Assembly (NCBI GenBank): GCA_004359435.1
Contig: PTET01000001.1
Span: 481,566-545,565 of the forward strand
DNA length: 64,000 nt
Direction of reading: 5' to 3'
Source: Flavobacteriaceae bacterium
Lineage (GTDB): Bacteria; Bacteroidota; Bacteroidia; Flavobacteriales; Weeksellaceae
Shown in pieces: positions 53,019 through 62,508 of this stretch. The notes below the pieces were generated by a model. That model searched no databases. It was not told where the DNA came from and saw nothing but the letters and a program-made list of their open reading frames with translations. The translations under genes were made by a program, and so were the position numbers. Each line of letters opens with the position of its first letter. Position 1 is the first letter of the stretch.

Positions 53019-53675
53019 ATGCCTGAAAGCTTAAAAACAGCCATGGTGGTTGGGGCCACGGGTCTTGTGGGTAAGGCGTTGGTTGAAAATCTTTTAAAGG
53101 AGGATAATTATGGACTCATAAAAGTCTATGTAAGAAAGAACATTTTCTCTCCCCATAAAAAGTTAGAAGTTTTTGTGGTGGATTTTGATCAAATCCAAAG
53201 CTGGGCAGATAAAATTGTAGGTGACCATTTGTATATTACTATTGGTACCACCCTTAAAAAGGCAGGTTCTAAAAATGGCCAAAGACTGATCGATTTGGAT
53301 TATCCACATCAAATCTCCAAAGTAGCCAAACAAAATGGAGTTTCACTGGTGGCTTTGGTTTCTAGCATAGGGGTAAAAAAAGGAGCAAGAGGGTTTTATT
53401 TGGGATTAAAATATGAGTTAGAAGAAGGAATCAAAGCGCTTCAGTTTGATAAAACGCTTATTTTCAGACCTAGTTTTTTGGATGGAGAAAGACAAGAAAG
53501 TAGACCTCTAGAGGAGATTTCTAGAAAAATATTATCTTTTTTCTCCCTGTTTTCCCTTTTTGATACTTTTAGTCCAGTGACAGACCAGAGTGTGAGTTTG
53601 TCTATGATTCATCATGCATTAAAGGTAGAGAAAGGGGTTCATGTATTTGAAAACAAGGAAATTAAACAATTTTAA
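53019..53675 (+). CDS. NAD(P)-binding epimerase-like protein
   Basis: The 218-residue protein has an N-terminal Rossmann motif VVGATGLVGKALVENLL, an IGTTLKKAGSKNGQ segment, ALVSSIGVKKGARGFYLGLKYELE in place of the usual YxxxK region, and RPSFLDGERQESRP. These fit the HTATIP2/YbjT group of atypical short-chain dehydrogenases. The substrate is unknown. It starts 3 bases after the MoxR gene. The convergent tRNA gene and its terminator follow. Confidence 0.87.
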   Translation: MPESLKTAMVVGATGLVGKALVENLLKEDNYGLIKVYVRKNIFSPHKKLEVFVVDFDQIQSWADKIVGDHLYITIGTTLKKAGSKNGQRLIDLDYPHQISKVAKQNGVSLVALVSSIGVKKGARGFYLGLKYELEEGIKALQFDKTLIFRPSFLDGERQESRPLEEISRKILSFFSLFSLFDTFSPVTDQSVSLSMIHHALKVEKGVHVFENKEIKQF

Positions 53676-53679
53676 TTGC

Positions 53680-53718
53680 AAAAAAAAAGACCCAATCCTT
53701 TGTTTTGGGATTGGGTCT
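53680..53718 (-). terminator. Intrinsic terminator of the tRNA-Met gene
   Basis: The arms AGACCCAATCC and GGATTGGGTCT are exact reverse complements around an 8-9-base loop. On the reverse strand they are followed by a run of nine T (A at 53680-53688 on +). It lies 2 bases after the tRNA. Confidence 0.85.
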
Positions 53719-53720
53719 AG

Positions 53721-53793
53721 TAGCGTGAAGCAGACTTGAACTGCTGACCTCTGGGTTATGAATCCAGTGCTCTAACCAGCTGAGCTACCACGC
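53721..53793 (-). tRNA. tRNA-Met (CAU), elongator type
   Basis: The reverse strand folds as a 73-base tRNA: acceptor GGCGTGG paired with TCACGCT (two G-U pairs), D-arm GCTCAGCTGGTTAGAGC, anticodon loop TTCATAA with anticodon CAT, and T-arm AGCAG-TTCAAGT-CTGCT. The discriminator is A and CCA is not encoded. The last anticodon-stem pair (A-C) is a mismatch. CAT also occurs in tRNA-fMet and tRNA-Ile2; the G1-U72 pair and the lack of the three consecutive G-C pairs of initiators favour elongator Met. Confidence 0.9.
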
Positions 53794-53925
53794 CTGGTTT
53801 GCTGTTTTGTGGGTGCAAATATATAAGCAAAAATTAAGGATTCAAAACGATTGTTGAATTTTGTTTGAAACAAAGTGTACAAATCCAAGACCTATTTCCT
53901 ATATTGCGAGTCACTAAAATCGATT

Positions 53926-54306
53926 ATGTCAACAGAAAAATACCAATTGGAGTTCGAGATTAATTCTTCTCCAAAACTATTATACAGTTATCTATCAACT
54001 CCTTCGGGGCTTTCTGAGTGGTTTGCAGACAATGTAAATTCTAGGGGAGAGAAGTTTTCTTTTTATTGGGACGAAACCCAGGAGGATGCCATTTTATTAA
54101 AAAGCAAACAAGATGTTTATGTTCGTTTTCATTGGGAAGATGATCCAGATCCTAAAACCTTTTTCGAGATGAGAATCACCGTAGATGATCTCACCAAGGA
54201 TGTTTCCCTTTTGATTATTGATTTTGCGGAAGAATCTGAAAAAGAAGAAGCGGTTCGACTTTGGGAGAGTCAAATTGAAGATTTAAAACATACTTTGGGT
54301 TCCTAA
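53926..54306 (+). CDS. START-like (AHSA1/polyketide-cyclase fold) domain protein
   Basis: The 126-residue protein starts at the ATG at 53926 (MSTEKYQLEFEINSSPKLLY); the 17 codons before it in the track ORF have no family match. The segment FEINSSPKLLYSYLSTPSGLSEWFADNV is typical of SRPBCC/START-like proteins, which bind a hydrophobic ligand in a helix-grip fold. The ligand is unknown. In Flavobacteria this gene often lies before a class IV aminotransferase and YqgE, as here. Confidence 0.85.
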   Translation: MSTEKYQLEFEINSSPKLLYSYLSTPSGLSEWFADNVNSRGEKFSFYWDETQEDAILLKSKQDVYVRFHWEDDPDPKTFFEMRITVDDLTKDVSLLIIDFAEESEKEEAVRLWESQIEDLKHTLGS

Positions 54307-54320
54307 AAAGCTAGATCAAA

Positions 54321-55103
54321 ATGACAAATGGTTTGTCTGTAGGGGTTCATTTTGTTTTTTCAAATGGAAAATTGATTCTCGCAGAAGAAAGTTATTTTGC
54401 CCTAATGTCTTCTATGCGTGGTTTTCGAATGAAGATCCCCAAAGATTATACGTTAGAAAAGTTTGAAGCCGATTGCTATTTTCAATATGAAACTTGCAAA
54501 GTAGAGAAACCTTTTGGCGCAATATTTTCATTTTGGGCTTCAAGAAAAAATCCGCTTGAAATATCCTCAGACATTGACTTTTTCCAAAAGCTAGAATGTT
54601 TCTTAGATCAGGGAAAAATTCCCTATAAAGTTACAGACAAAGTAGGGGTTTTAAAATCTGAGTTTTTATGCTCTGGAAGTTTTCAATCAACCCTTCTCAC
54701 GGCTGGTCTTTGGGATGTTTATCCAAGTTTATATGCAAGTGATGCTCAAAAAGATCTAGTATTGCTGATCAATTTTAATAAAAAAGTATCCCGAACCTCC
54801 AAAGGAAACCTTTTAGGCATTAAAGAGAATAAACTCATCTTGCCAGAGCTATATTCTGGAGAGCTAAAATGTATTTTAACGGAAGCTTTTGTGAATTATC
54901 TACAGAAAAATGAACCTTCCTTTTTTGTGGTTAGAAATTCTCAAAGCATATTCGAACTTCAAACCTGCCAGGAAATTTTCACCATCAGCCCAACAGATGG
55001 ATTTATACTGTTTTCAGGTTTCAATGGGAAAACCTTAGAAAATCAAAAAACCATCGAACTTATAGAAGGGTTCAATTCAAAGATAATTTCTGGGGAGTAT
55101 TAA
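54321..55103 (+). CDS. Class IV aminotransferase-like protein, abnormal N-terminus
   Basis: The 260-residue protein matches class IV PLP aminotransferases/aminodeoxychorismate lyases in its body: EESYFALMSSMRGFRM, the probable PLP lysine in VGVLKSEFL, LINFNKKVSRTSKGNLLGI and the C-terminal VRNSQSIFELQTCQEIF. The N-terminus MTNGLSVGVHFVFSNGK lacks the usual RGFxxGDxxFET motif and is about 15-20 residues shorter than relatives. Either this is a diverged member or the 5' end was altered by a small deletion. It overlaps the convergent YqgE gene by 32 bases. The reaction cannot be assigned. Confidence 0.72.
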   Translation: MTNGLSVGVHFVFSNGKLILAEESYFALMSSMRGFRMKIPKDYTLEKFEADCYFQYETCKVEKPFGAIFSFWASRKNPLEISSDIDFFQKLECFLDQGKIPYKVTDKVGVLKSEFLCSGSFQSTLLTAGLWDVYPSLYASDAQKDLVLLINFNKKVSRTSKGNLLGIKENKLILPELYSGELKCILTEAFVNYLQKNEPSFFVVRNSQSIFELQTCQEIFTISPTDGFILFSGFNGKTLENQKTIELIEGFNSKIISGEY

Positions 55104-55635
55104 GCCAAAGCAGTTTTTCTCCTCCGATTTGTCTCATACAATCTTTCCAAAGGTTAGCTATTGACAATTCAAAAATACTTTGTTTAGAATTTGGGATAAT
55201 ATTCCAACTTTTTTCTTCGATTTCGTTTTCCAGTTGACATTTTTCCCAACCGGTATAACCGATAAAAAACCTAATTTCCAAAGGTGAAAGTCGCTCGTTT
55301 TTAAGGCATGAAAAAACGCTAGACAAATCTCCTCCCCAGTAATGGTTTGGGTCTATTTCTCTGCTGTTTTGGATTAAATCGGGCCTAGAGTGGATGAAAA
55401 ATAAGGTTTTTTGGTCAACTGGTCCTCCATTGAAAATAGGTACGTCAAAAGACAGATTCAGATTTGGAAAAAAATCGTTGAGCACAAAAACAGTAGGTTT
55501 GTTTATGATGAAGCCTAGGAAACCTAATTTTTGGTGGTCTTGGGTTAAAAGCACTACAGACCGATTAAAATAATCATCGTTATCCATAGGATTTGCCACC
55601 AGTAAGCTGCCTTTTTGTAGAAAATGTTTTCCCAT
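55072..55635 (-). CDS. YqgE/AlgH family protein
   Basis: The 187-residue protein has the YqgE/AlgH signatures: KGSLLVANPMDNDDYFNRSVVLLTQ near the N-terminus, GFIINKPT, IFNGGPVDQKTLFFIHS, and RFFIGYTGWEKCQLENEI. The molecular function of the family is not settled. It is full length, and its last 32 bases overlap the aminotransferase gene tail to tail. It is divergent from pdxH. Confidence 0.93.
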   Translation of the reverse strand: MGKHFLQKGSLLVANPMDNDDYFNRSVVLLTQDHQKLGFLGFIINKPTVFVLNDFFPNLNLSFDVPIFNGGPVDQKTLFFIHSRPDLIQNSREIDPNHYWGGDLSSVFSCLKNERLSPLEIRFFIGYTGWEKCQLENEIEEKSWNIIPNSKQSIFELSIANLWKDCMRQIGGEKLLWLNTPQKLSLN

Positions 55636-55669
55636 TTTGCAGTATCTTTACCTAAATATAACAATATTC

Positions 55670-56055
55670 ATGAATAGAGACCTAGGAAATTATAGAAAAT
55701 CGTATCAAAAGGGCAATCTATTAGAAGACATGATTCCAGACTCTGCCACCGAACTTTTCGATCTTTGGTTTGCAGAGGCGGAGACTTTTGCCACTGAATC
55801 TGGCATAGATTTTGAGCCTAATGCGATGGTGCTTTCTACTATTTCCAAAGAGGGTTTTCCAAAAGGTAGGGTAGTACTCTTAAAAGCGTACAGTATGCAA
55901 CCTCCAGTCCTAAAAGACCTGAAAATTGGGGTGGGATTTCTGTAAAACCTACCCAAATAGAGTTTTGGCAGGGTAGAGAAAGTCGTTTGCACGATAGAAT
56001 TCTATATACCAAAAATTCTGATGAAACATGGGAGAAATGTAGGTTGCAACCCTAA
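55670..56055 (+). pseudogene. pdxH: Pyridoxamine 5'-phosphate oxidase, internal deletion with frameshift
   Basis: PdxH makes pyridoxal 5'-phosphate with FMN and O2. The start at 55670 gives MNRDLGNYRKSYQKGNL, then [22 protein letters not shown], the first FMN-binding strand. The frame then breaks. The family C-terminus continues in another frame: [29 protein letters not shown] (cited as RPENWGG and [15 protein letters not shown]), ending CRLQP at 56053-56055. About 85 residues in the middle, which hold most FMN and PLP contacts, are missing. The joint lies near 55890-55905. A bidirectional terminator follows. Confidence 0.87.
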
Positions 56056-56084
56056 TTCATAGTTTTTTTTTAAAATTTTTAAGG

Positions 56085-56125
56085 CACAAAAAAAGCCATG
56101 CATAAGGCATGGCTTTTTTTGTGTG
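56085..56125. terminator. Bidirectional terminator between pdxH and the HU gene
   Basis: GCACAAAAAAAGCCATGC and GCATGGCTTTTTTTGTG pair around ATAAG, with A and T runs inside the stem so that it can work in both directions. Confidence 0.88.
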
Positions 56126-56138
56126 CTTATAAAACTAA

Positions 56139-56411
56139 TTATTTTACAGCATCTGCCAATTCAGAACCTGGTTTGAATTTAGCAACAGTTTTAGCTGCGA
56201 TTTTGATTTTCGCTTTGGTTTGAGGGTTGATTCCTTCTCTAGCGCTTCTTTTGGTTGTAGAAAAAGTACCAAAACCTACCAAAGAAACTTTATCTCCTTT
56301 TTTCAAGGCTTTAGTAATGTTTTCAGTAAAAGATTCTAGAGCCAATTTTGCTGCAGCTTTTGAAATTCCTGCATCTTCTGCCATTGCGCTAACTAATTCT
56401 GATTTGTTCAT
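56139..56411 (-). CDS. HU-family DNA-binding protein
   Basis: The 90-residue protein is a complete HU/IHF-type histone-like protein: MNKSELVSAMAEDAGISKAAA at the N-terminus, the GDKVSLVGFGTFSTTKRSAREGINPQT arm region and the C-terminal FKPGSELADAVK. It bends and packs DNA. It has its own terminator and is likely highly expressed. Confidence 0.96.
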   Translation of the reverse strand: MNKSELVSAMAEDAGISKAAAKLALESFTENITKALKKGDKVSLVGFGTFSTTKRSAREGINPQTKAKIKIAAKTVAKFKPGSELADAVK

Positions 56412-56501
56412 AGTAATTGAATTTAATTGGTTGTTATTGTTACTTGTAAAATAAGTGAATGTTTTTCTAAATAAAAAGAAATGAATGCTAAAATATTGAT
56501 T

Positions 56502-57443
56502 TTAGAGTGAAAAAAATGTGTTTTGATACCCTCTGACGAATTCTTTAGCCAAAATTCGGGTTTTTCCTTCCATTTGAAGCTCGGTTATTTCCAAGATTCC
56601 ATCAGCCAATTGGAGGCATAAAAGTTCGTTTTCGATGAACAATTCTTTTATTTTTCGTCTTTTTTCTCCTTTTATAAATGTCGCTTTATGGATTTTAAAG
56701 TTTTTTTTGACTCCATCCAATTGGAAAATGGTATGGGCGCTAGGGTATGGATTTAAACCTCTAATTTGGTTGAAAATTACCTCTCCGGGCACATCAAAAT
56801 TTAAAAAGCCTGTTTCTTTGTATAGTTTTGGGGCAGTTTTAAGTTCTCCTTCAGCTGTCTGATCTTTAGCAATAAGAGTGTTCAAGGCTAATCCATTTAA
56901 GGTTTCCAAGATAATTTCTTGACCAATTTTAGCCAAGTCATCGTGTAATTCTCCTGTAGTTTGGCTTTTACCTATTGAAATTTCTTTTTGCAAAAGGATT
57001 TTTCCAGTATCGATGTGCTGATCAATTAAGAAAGTGGTAACTCCGGTTTTGGTTTCTCCATTTAAAATCGCCCAGTGGATGGGCGCCGCTCCTCGATATT
57101 GTGGAAGAAGAGAAGCGTGAAGGTTAAATGTGCCTTTTGGAGGGATTTCCCAAACCACTTTTGGAAGCATTCGAAAGGCAACCACAACAAAAACATCAGC
57201 TTGTAGTTTTTTTAAGTTTTCTATAAAACTTGGATCTTTTAGATTTGAGGGTTGAAAAATAGGCAAATCGAACTTTTGGGCAGCTAATTTTACCGATGAA
57301 GCTTGAAGTTTTCGACCTCTTCCTGCGGGTTTGTCCTCAACGGTAACCACGCCAACGATTTTGTGAGGGCTTTTTTGGATGGCTTCCAATTGCAGGGTGG
57401 CAAAATCGGGCGTACCCATAAAAACGATTTTTAAAGCTTGCAT
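56502..57443 (-). CDS. fmt: Methionyl-tRNA formyltransferase
   Basis: Fmt formylates initiator Met-tRNA using 10-formyl-tetrahydrofolate. The 313-residue protein has FMGTPDFATLQLEAI, the folate and active-site segment FNLHASLLPQYRGAAPIHWAI, and GVTTFLIDQHIDTGKILLQKE with the conserved aspartate. The C-terminal OB-like domain ends AKEFVRGYQNTF. It overlaps the 3' end of recQ by 13 bases. Confidence 0.96.
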   Translation of the reverse strand: MQALKIVFMGTPDFATLQLEAIQKSPHKIVGVVTVEDKPAGRGRKLQASSVKLAAQKFDLPIFQPSNLKDPSFIENLKKLQADVFVVVAFRMLPKVVWEIPPKGTFNLHASLLPQYRGAAPIHWAILNGETKTGVTTFLIDQHIDTGKILLQKEISIGKSQTTGELHDDLAKIGQEIILETLNGLALNTLIAKDQTAEGELKTAPKLYKETGFLNFDVPGEVIFNQIRGLNPYPSAHTIFQLDGVKKNFKIHKATFIKGEKRRKIKELFIENELLCLQLADGILEITELQMEGKTRILAKEFVRGYQNTFFSL

Positions 57444-58847
57444 AGATAGGTGTTGTGTTCTGTTTTGATGATTTTATTTTCGAAATGCCAATGGTTCAAA
57501 AGTAAGGCAAGTTCTTTTGGATTCCAATTTGGAAACAAAAGTAGAAGTTCTTCTAAAGATTTTTCTTCTTTTTTCAGCACTTCCAATAGCGCATTTGTTT
57601 CAATTGGCTTATAATAGGGTTTGCAAACATCACAGATGCCGCAGGATTTAGATTTGGTTTGATTAAAATAATACCGTAGCATTTGCGCTCTGCAATGCTC
57701 AGAATTACCTACAAAATAGAGCATTTCTTTCCTTTTTTTGTTGGCTTCTTCTTCAATAGCGTTAAATCTTTCCCAGAGTTTAGGGATTTCCTTTTTGTCC
57801 CAGATTTCAAGAAATCTCAAGGAAAGTTTAGAAGAATTCAAATACAGAACTTTTTTTTGTATCGAAAGTTTTTCTAGTGTTTCTCTAAGGCTACTGGTTG
57901 ATACTTCAAGTTGAATACTAAGGAAATAAGGGTCTATAACAACAGGAGAAGATTGAATGTTGGGGTAGTTTCTTAGCAAACCTTCGAGTATTTTTTTTTC
58001 GGGTTCACCACTAAATCTGATTTCGTCAGTAGGAATAAGAATTTGTGCTTTTGGATAAGACATTCCTTACTGCATGAAAATAATCTGCATCTAAACCGTA
58101 ACTTCTCAAAAATTCGCAAACCGCCTGGGTTTGTTTTCGGTTTTGGATAAAGACTATGCTGCTCCCTTTGGATTGTTTGAGTATTCGAATCAGTTCGAGC
58201 CATTTTTGCTCGGCGTAAACCACATTGTATGCCAAATTTTCTCTGTCGAATTCTCCCTTTATATTGAAAGGATTGTTAAGTCTCAAAAGTTCAACTATCT
58301 CTTTTTGTGTTTTTTCTGTGGCTGTGGCAGTAAAACACACCACAGGGGTTTTGGGGAAATGTTGTTTTAAAAGAACCAGGTCTAAATAAGCGGCTCTAAA
58401 ATCGTGCCCCCACCCAGAAATACAATGGGCTTCATCGATAGCAAAATAACTGATTTGAATAGTAGAAAAGAGTTCTAAAAAAGTTTGGCTGGTGGCTTTT
58501 TCTGGTGAGAGATACAAAAAGGTATATTTTCTGTTTTGAATCTCTGCAATGGCTAAATTTTGTTCTTCTTGGTTTAGTTCAGAGCTTATGAATATTGAAG
58601 GAATTCCTCTTTGGTTAAGTTCATCTATTTGTTCTTTCATCAAACTTAAAAGCGGACTAATTACCACGCAAAGGCCTTCCATCAGTAGTGAGGGCAGTTG
58701 AAAACAAATGGATTTTCCTCCCGAAGTACTTAAAAGAACCAAGCCGTCTCTTTTTTGGAGAATAAGTTGGATAATCTCACGTTGGTGGGGCCTGAACTGG
58801 TTATAATTCCAGTATTTCTTTAAAGTTTGTTCCAGATCCAAGTGCAT
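57431..58847 (-). pseudogene. recQ: RecQ-type DNA helicase, internal deletion with frameshift
   Basis: RecQ unwinds DNA 3' to 5' in recombination repair. The N-terminal ORF (58847 to 58026) has FRPHQREIIQLIL, a motif I segment LLSTSGGKSICFQLP, AIDEAHCISGWGHDFRAAYLDL (the DEAH region), FTATATEKT and SGSIIV-like IV region SSIVFIQNRKQT, up to GLDADYFHA. The second ORF (58063 to 57431) has the winged-helix and zinc-binding C-terminus (HCRAQMLRYYF, CGICDVCKPYY). Motifs V and VI, including the arginine finger, are missing, and the frames differ. The joint is near 58053-58066. The ATG starting the second ORF is not a true start. The enzyme would be inactive. Confidence 0.87.
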
Positions 58848-58888
58848 GGTTTAAAGATAGAATATTTATCTTTGTCCAAAATACGAAT

Positions 58889-59170
58889 TTGAACCAAGAA
58901 GATCAATTTTACCAAAAATTACAAACACAACTCGACGAGTCTAAAGATTTGCCTGGGAAATACATCTATAAGTTTATTTTTCCCAATTTGCATAGCAATC
59001 AGCAAGATCTGCAAAAAGTTTTTGTCGATTTTCATCCTATCTATACCCAAAAAGTGTCTAAAAATGCCAAATATTTGAGTCTAACGGTTACCATTTACGC
59101 CAATTCCTCTTCTCAGGTGATAGATTTGTACAAAAAAGCCTCCAAAATTAAAGGAATCATCATGCTTTAG
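58889..59170 (+). CDS. DUF493 (YbeD-like) protein
   Basis: The 93-residue protein matches the DUF493/YbeD family: FYQKLQTQLDESKDLPGKYIYKFI, then a ferredoxin-like beta-alpha pattern with LSLTVTIYANSSSQVIDLYKKASKIKGIIML (cited as YANSSSQVIDLYKK). The function is unknown. The start is TTG at 58889, since no ATG precedes the conserved region; NQEDQFYQKL follows at once. It is divergent from recQ. Confidence 0.8.
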   Translation: MNQEDQFYQKLQTQLDESKDLPGKYIYKFIFPNLHSNQQDLQKVFVDFHPIYTQKVSKNAKYLSLTVTIYANSSSQVIDLYKKASKIKGIIML

Positions 59171-59220
59171 ATTTCTTTAAATTCTCTCTCCCCAAAACCA
59201 AAAAAAAACAAACCCAAACG

Positions 59221-59823
59221 TTGAACCTCATCCTCCTCTCACCAGAAAGTTTTTCAGAGATTCCCCTTGCAAAACAAGCATTTTTTGTCAAGGAATTGAT
59301 GGAGCACGGTTTGGGGAAATTTCACCTGAGAAACCCTTTTGCAAGCCAAAGAGAAATCTGTGAATTTTTGGATATTTTGGGAGAAGAAAACCATTCCAAG
59401 GTGGTGCTGCATGGTTTTGAATCTCTGGATAAAAAATACCAACTGGGAGGATTTCACTACAAAAAAAACAGCGAACGAATTACAGGAACAAACTATGTTT
59501 CCTTTTCTGCTCACAGTTTTGGGGAGGTAGAAACCTTAAACGACCCCAAAGGGCCTTCTTTGGATTTCAGCATTTTTCTCAGTCCTATTTTTGATTCCAT
59601 CAGCAAAAAAGGCTACAAACAAAACTTTGATTTTGAAGTCTTGAAAGAATTCGTTCCCAAACACAAAAATCTGGTTGCTCTTGGTGGATGCAGTATTTCC
59701 AAAACTGAGTTCATCCAAGATTTGGGTTTTACTTCCATGGCTCTGCTTGGAGAAGTTTGGGAAAATTTTGAAAATGAGACTTATAAGGAAGCTTTGTTTG
59801 AAGTTTTGGAAAGAAACGTTTGA
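59221..59823 (+). CDS. Thiamine-phosphate synthase/TenI-like protein
   Basis: The 200-residue protein resembles ThiE/TenI in overall order: KFHLRNPFASQREICEFL, VVLHGFESLDKKYQLGGFHYKK, VSFSAHSFGEVE, IFLSPIFDSISKKGY and VALGGCSISKTEFI. The motifs are weaker than in the true ThiE at 63323, for example no clear SVGxS phosphate loop, so it may be a TenI-type aminotransferase or a degenerate ThiE. The start is TTG at 59221. It converges on the rhodanese fragment with 6 bases between. A similar second ThiE-like gene is common in Flavobacterial thiamine clusters. Confidence 0.75.
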   Translation: MNLILLSPESFSEIPLAKQAFFVKELMEHGLGKFHLRNPFASQREICEFLDILGEENHSKVVLHGFESLDKKYQLGGFHYKKNSERITGTNYVSFSAHSFGEVETLNDPKGPSLDFSIFLSPIFDSISKKGYKQNFDFEVLKEFVPKHKNLVALGGCSISKTEFIQDLGFTSMALLGEVWENFENETYKEALFEVLERNV

Positions 59824-59829
59824 TTCAAA

Positions 59830-60090
59830 TCACTCAAAAACCTCCAAAATCTCAGCGATTCCCCCTTCAATTTGGTAGGCTTCAAAACCCAAAGAATTCA
59901 GTTTTTCCACTGCCAAAAGGCTCTTTTTTCCGCTTTGACAAAACACATACACGGGAAGATTTTGGTTTAGTTCCTCTGAGTTTTTGTCCAAAATGTCTAG
60001 GGGAATGTTGTGGGTGGTGAATTCAAATTCCAAAAAAGCGGAAGAAGAATCAAAGGGACGTACATCCAAAATCTGTACCTTTTGTTGGTT
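59830..60090 (-). pseudogene. Rhodanese domain, C-terminal remnant of a probable ThiF/MoeB-rhodanese protein
   Basis: The reading frame has a rhodanese domain from VQILDVRPFD through HNIPLDIL, VYVFCQSGKKSLLAVEKLNSLGF (active-site cysteine in CQSGKKS) to IEGGIAEILE. In thiamine clusters this domain is commonly the C-terminal part of a ThiF/MoeB adenylyltransferase that activates ThiS. The upstream 30 codons of the track ORF (MSKQMVGQKSG...) are not protein-coding family sequence: they are the antisense of a TPP riboswitch. So the ThiF part is missing and the remnant joins the riboswitch near 60080-60104. The ThiF origin is inferred. Confidence 0.68.
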
Positions 60091-60103
60091 GCCTTTCTTA
60101 TTT

Positions 60104-60139
60104 TGAACCTGATTTGGATAATGCCAACGTAGGGAAAAG
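60104..60139 (+). promoter_or_regulatory. TPP riboswitch, 3' half only
   Basis: TGAACCTGATTTGGATAATG followed by CCAACGTAGGGAAAAG is the highly conserved 3' half of the thiamine-pyrophosphate aptamer (P4/P5 arm and 3' P1). The 5' half, with GGGGTGC and CTGAGA, and the ACCC that closes P2 are absent upstream. It lies ~180 bases before thiS, the position expected for control of the thi operon. As it stands it should not bind TPP in the normal way. Confidence 0.8.
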
Positions 60140-60146
60140 CCAGATT

Positions 60147-60172
60147 TTTGTCCAACCATTTGTTTGGACAAA
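60147..60172 (+). promoter_or_regulatory. Hairpin downstream of the riboswitch, possible expression platform
   Basis: TTTGTCCAA and TTGGACAAA are exact reverse complements around an 8-base loop. The hairpin lies 7 bases after the aptamer remnant, where an expression platform could be. No long T run follows, so translational or attenuator control is uncertain. Confidence 0.35.
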
Positions 60173-60316
60173 CATGTTCACCAAACATGGTTTGTGTCTA
60201 TTTCTTTGTTGATTTTTTTCTTTTTGGGTTTGATAATTTGATAAGAAGTGTTGAAATCCCTTCCAAGCTTATCTAAGAAAGAAAAAAAGCAGGACAAAGA
60301 AACCCATGACCAACCC

Positions 60317-60517
60317 ATGACTTTTACCCTAAACGATACCCTTTACGATTTTCCCATCTCCACCCTTTCTGAGGCTTTGGATGCTTGTGGTTTTGTGAAC
60401 CAAGAAGGAGTGGCCATTGCGGTCAATCAACAGGTGATTCCCAAAGAACTTTGGACTTCTACCCCAATTGAACAGGGATATTCCATTCTTGTGATTGTCG
60501 CTACCCAAGGAGGGTAA
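60317..60517 (+). CDS. thiS: Sulfur-carrier protein ThiS
   Basis: ThiS carries sulfur as a C-terminal thiocarboxylate for thiazole synthesis. The start at 60317 (MTFTLNDTLYDF) gives 66 residues; the track ORF is 23 codons longer without family support. The fold pattern and the required Gly-Gly end (ILVIVATQGG) are present. It needs a ThiF-type adenylyltransferase, for which only a rhodanese remnant is found here. It leads the thiS-thiC-thiD-thiE line. Confidence 0.92.
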   Translation: MTFTLNDTLYDFPISTLSEALDACGFVNQEGVAIAVNQQVIPKELWTSTPIEQGYSILVIVATQGG

Positions 60518-60584
60518 ACAATGGAAAATGGAGAAGAATGGAAAAATCAATACAGAACAAAGAGAACAAAAAAAAACAGCATAA

Positions 60585-62495
<1,911 letters not shown>

Positions 62496-62508
62496 AAAGA
62501 GAGAGAAA

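Noticed and set aside
2500-60110. Introns, inteins or insertion sequences at the junctions
   Set aside because: Sequence is missing, not inserted; no intron core, intein motifs, terminal repeats or transposase sequence were seen.
59980-60171. N-terminal 30 codons of the rhodanese ORF as protein
   Set aside because: They are the complement of the conserved TPP aptamer 3' half.
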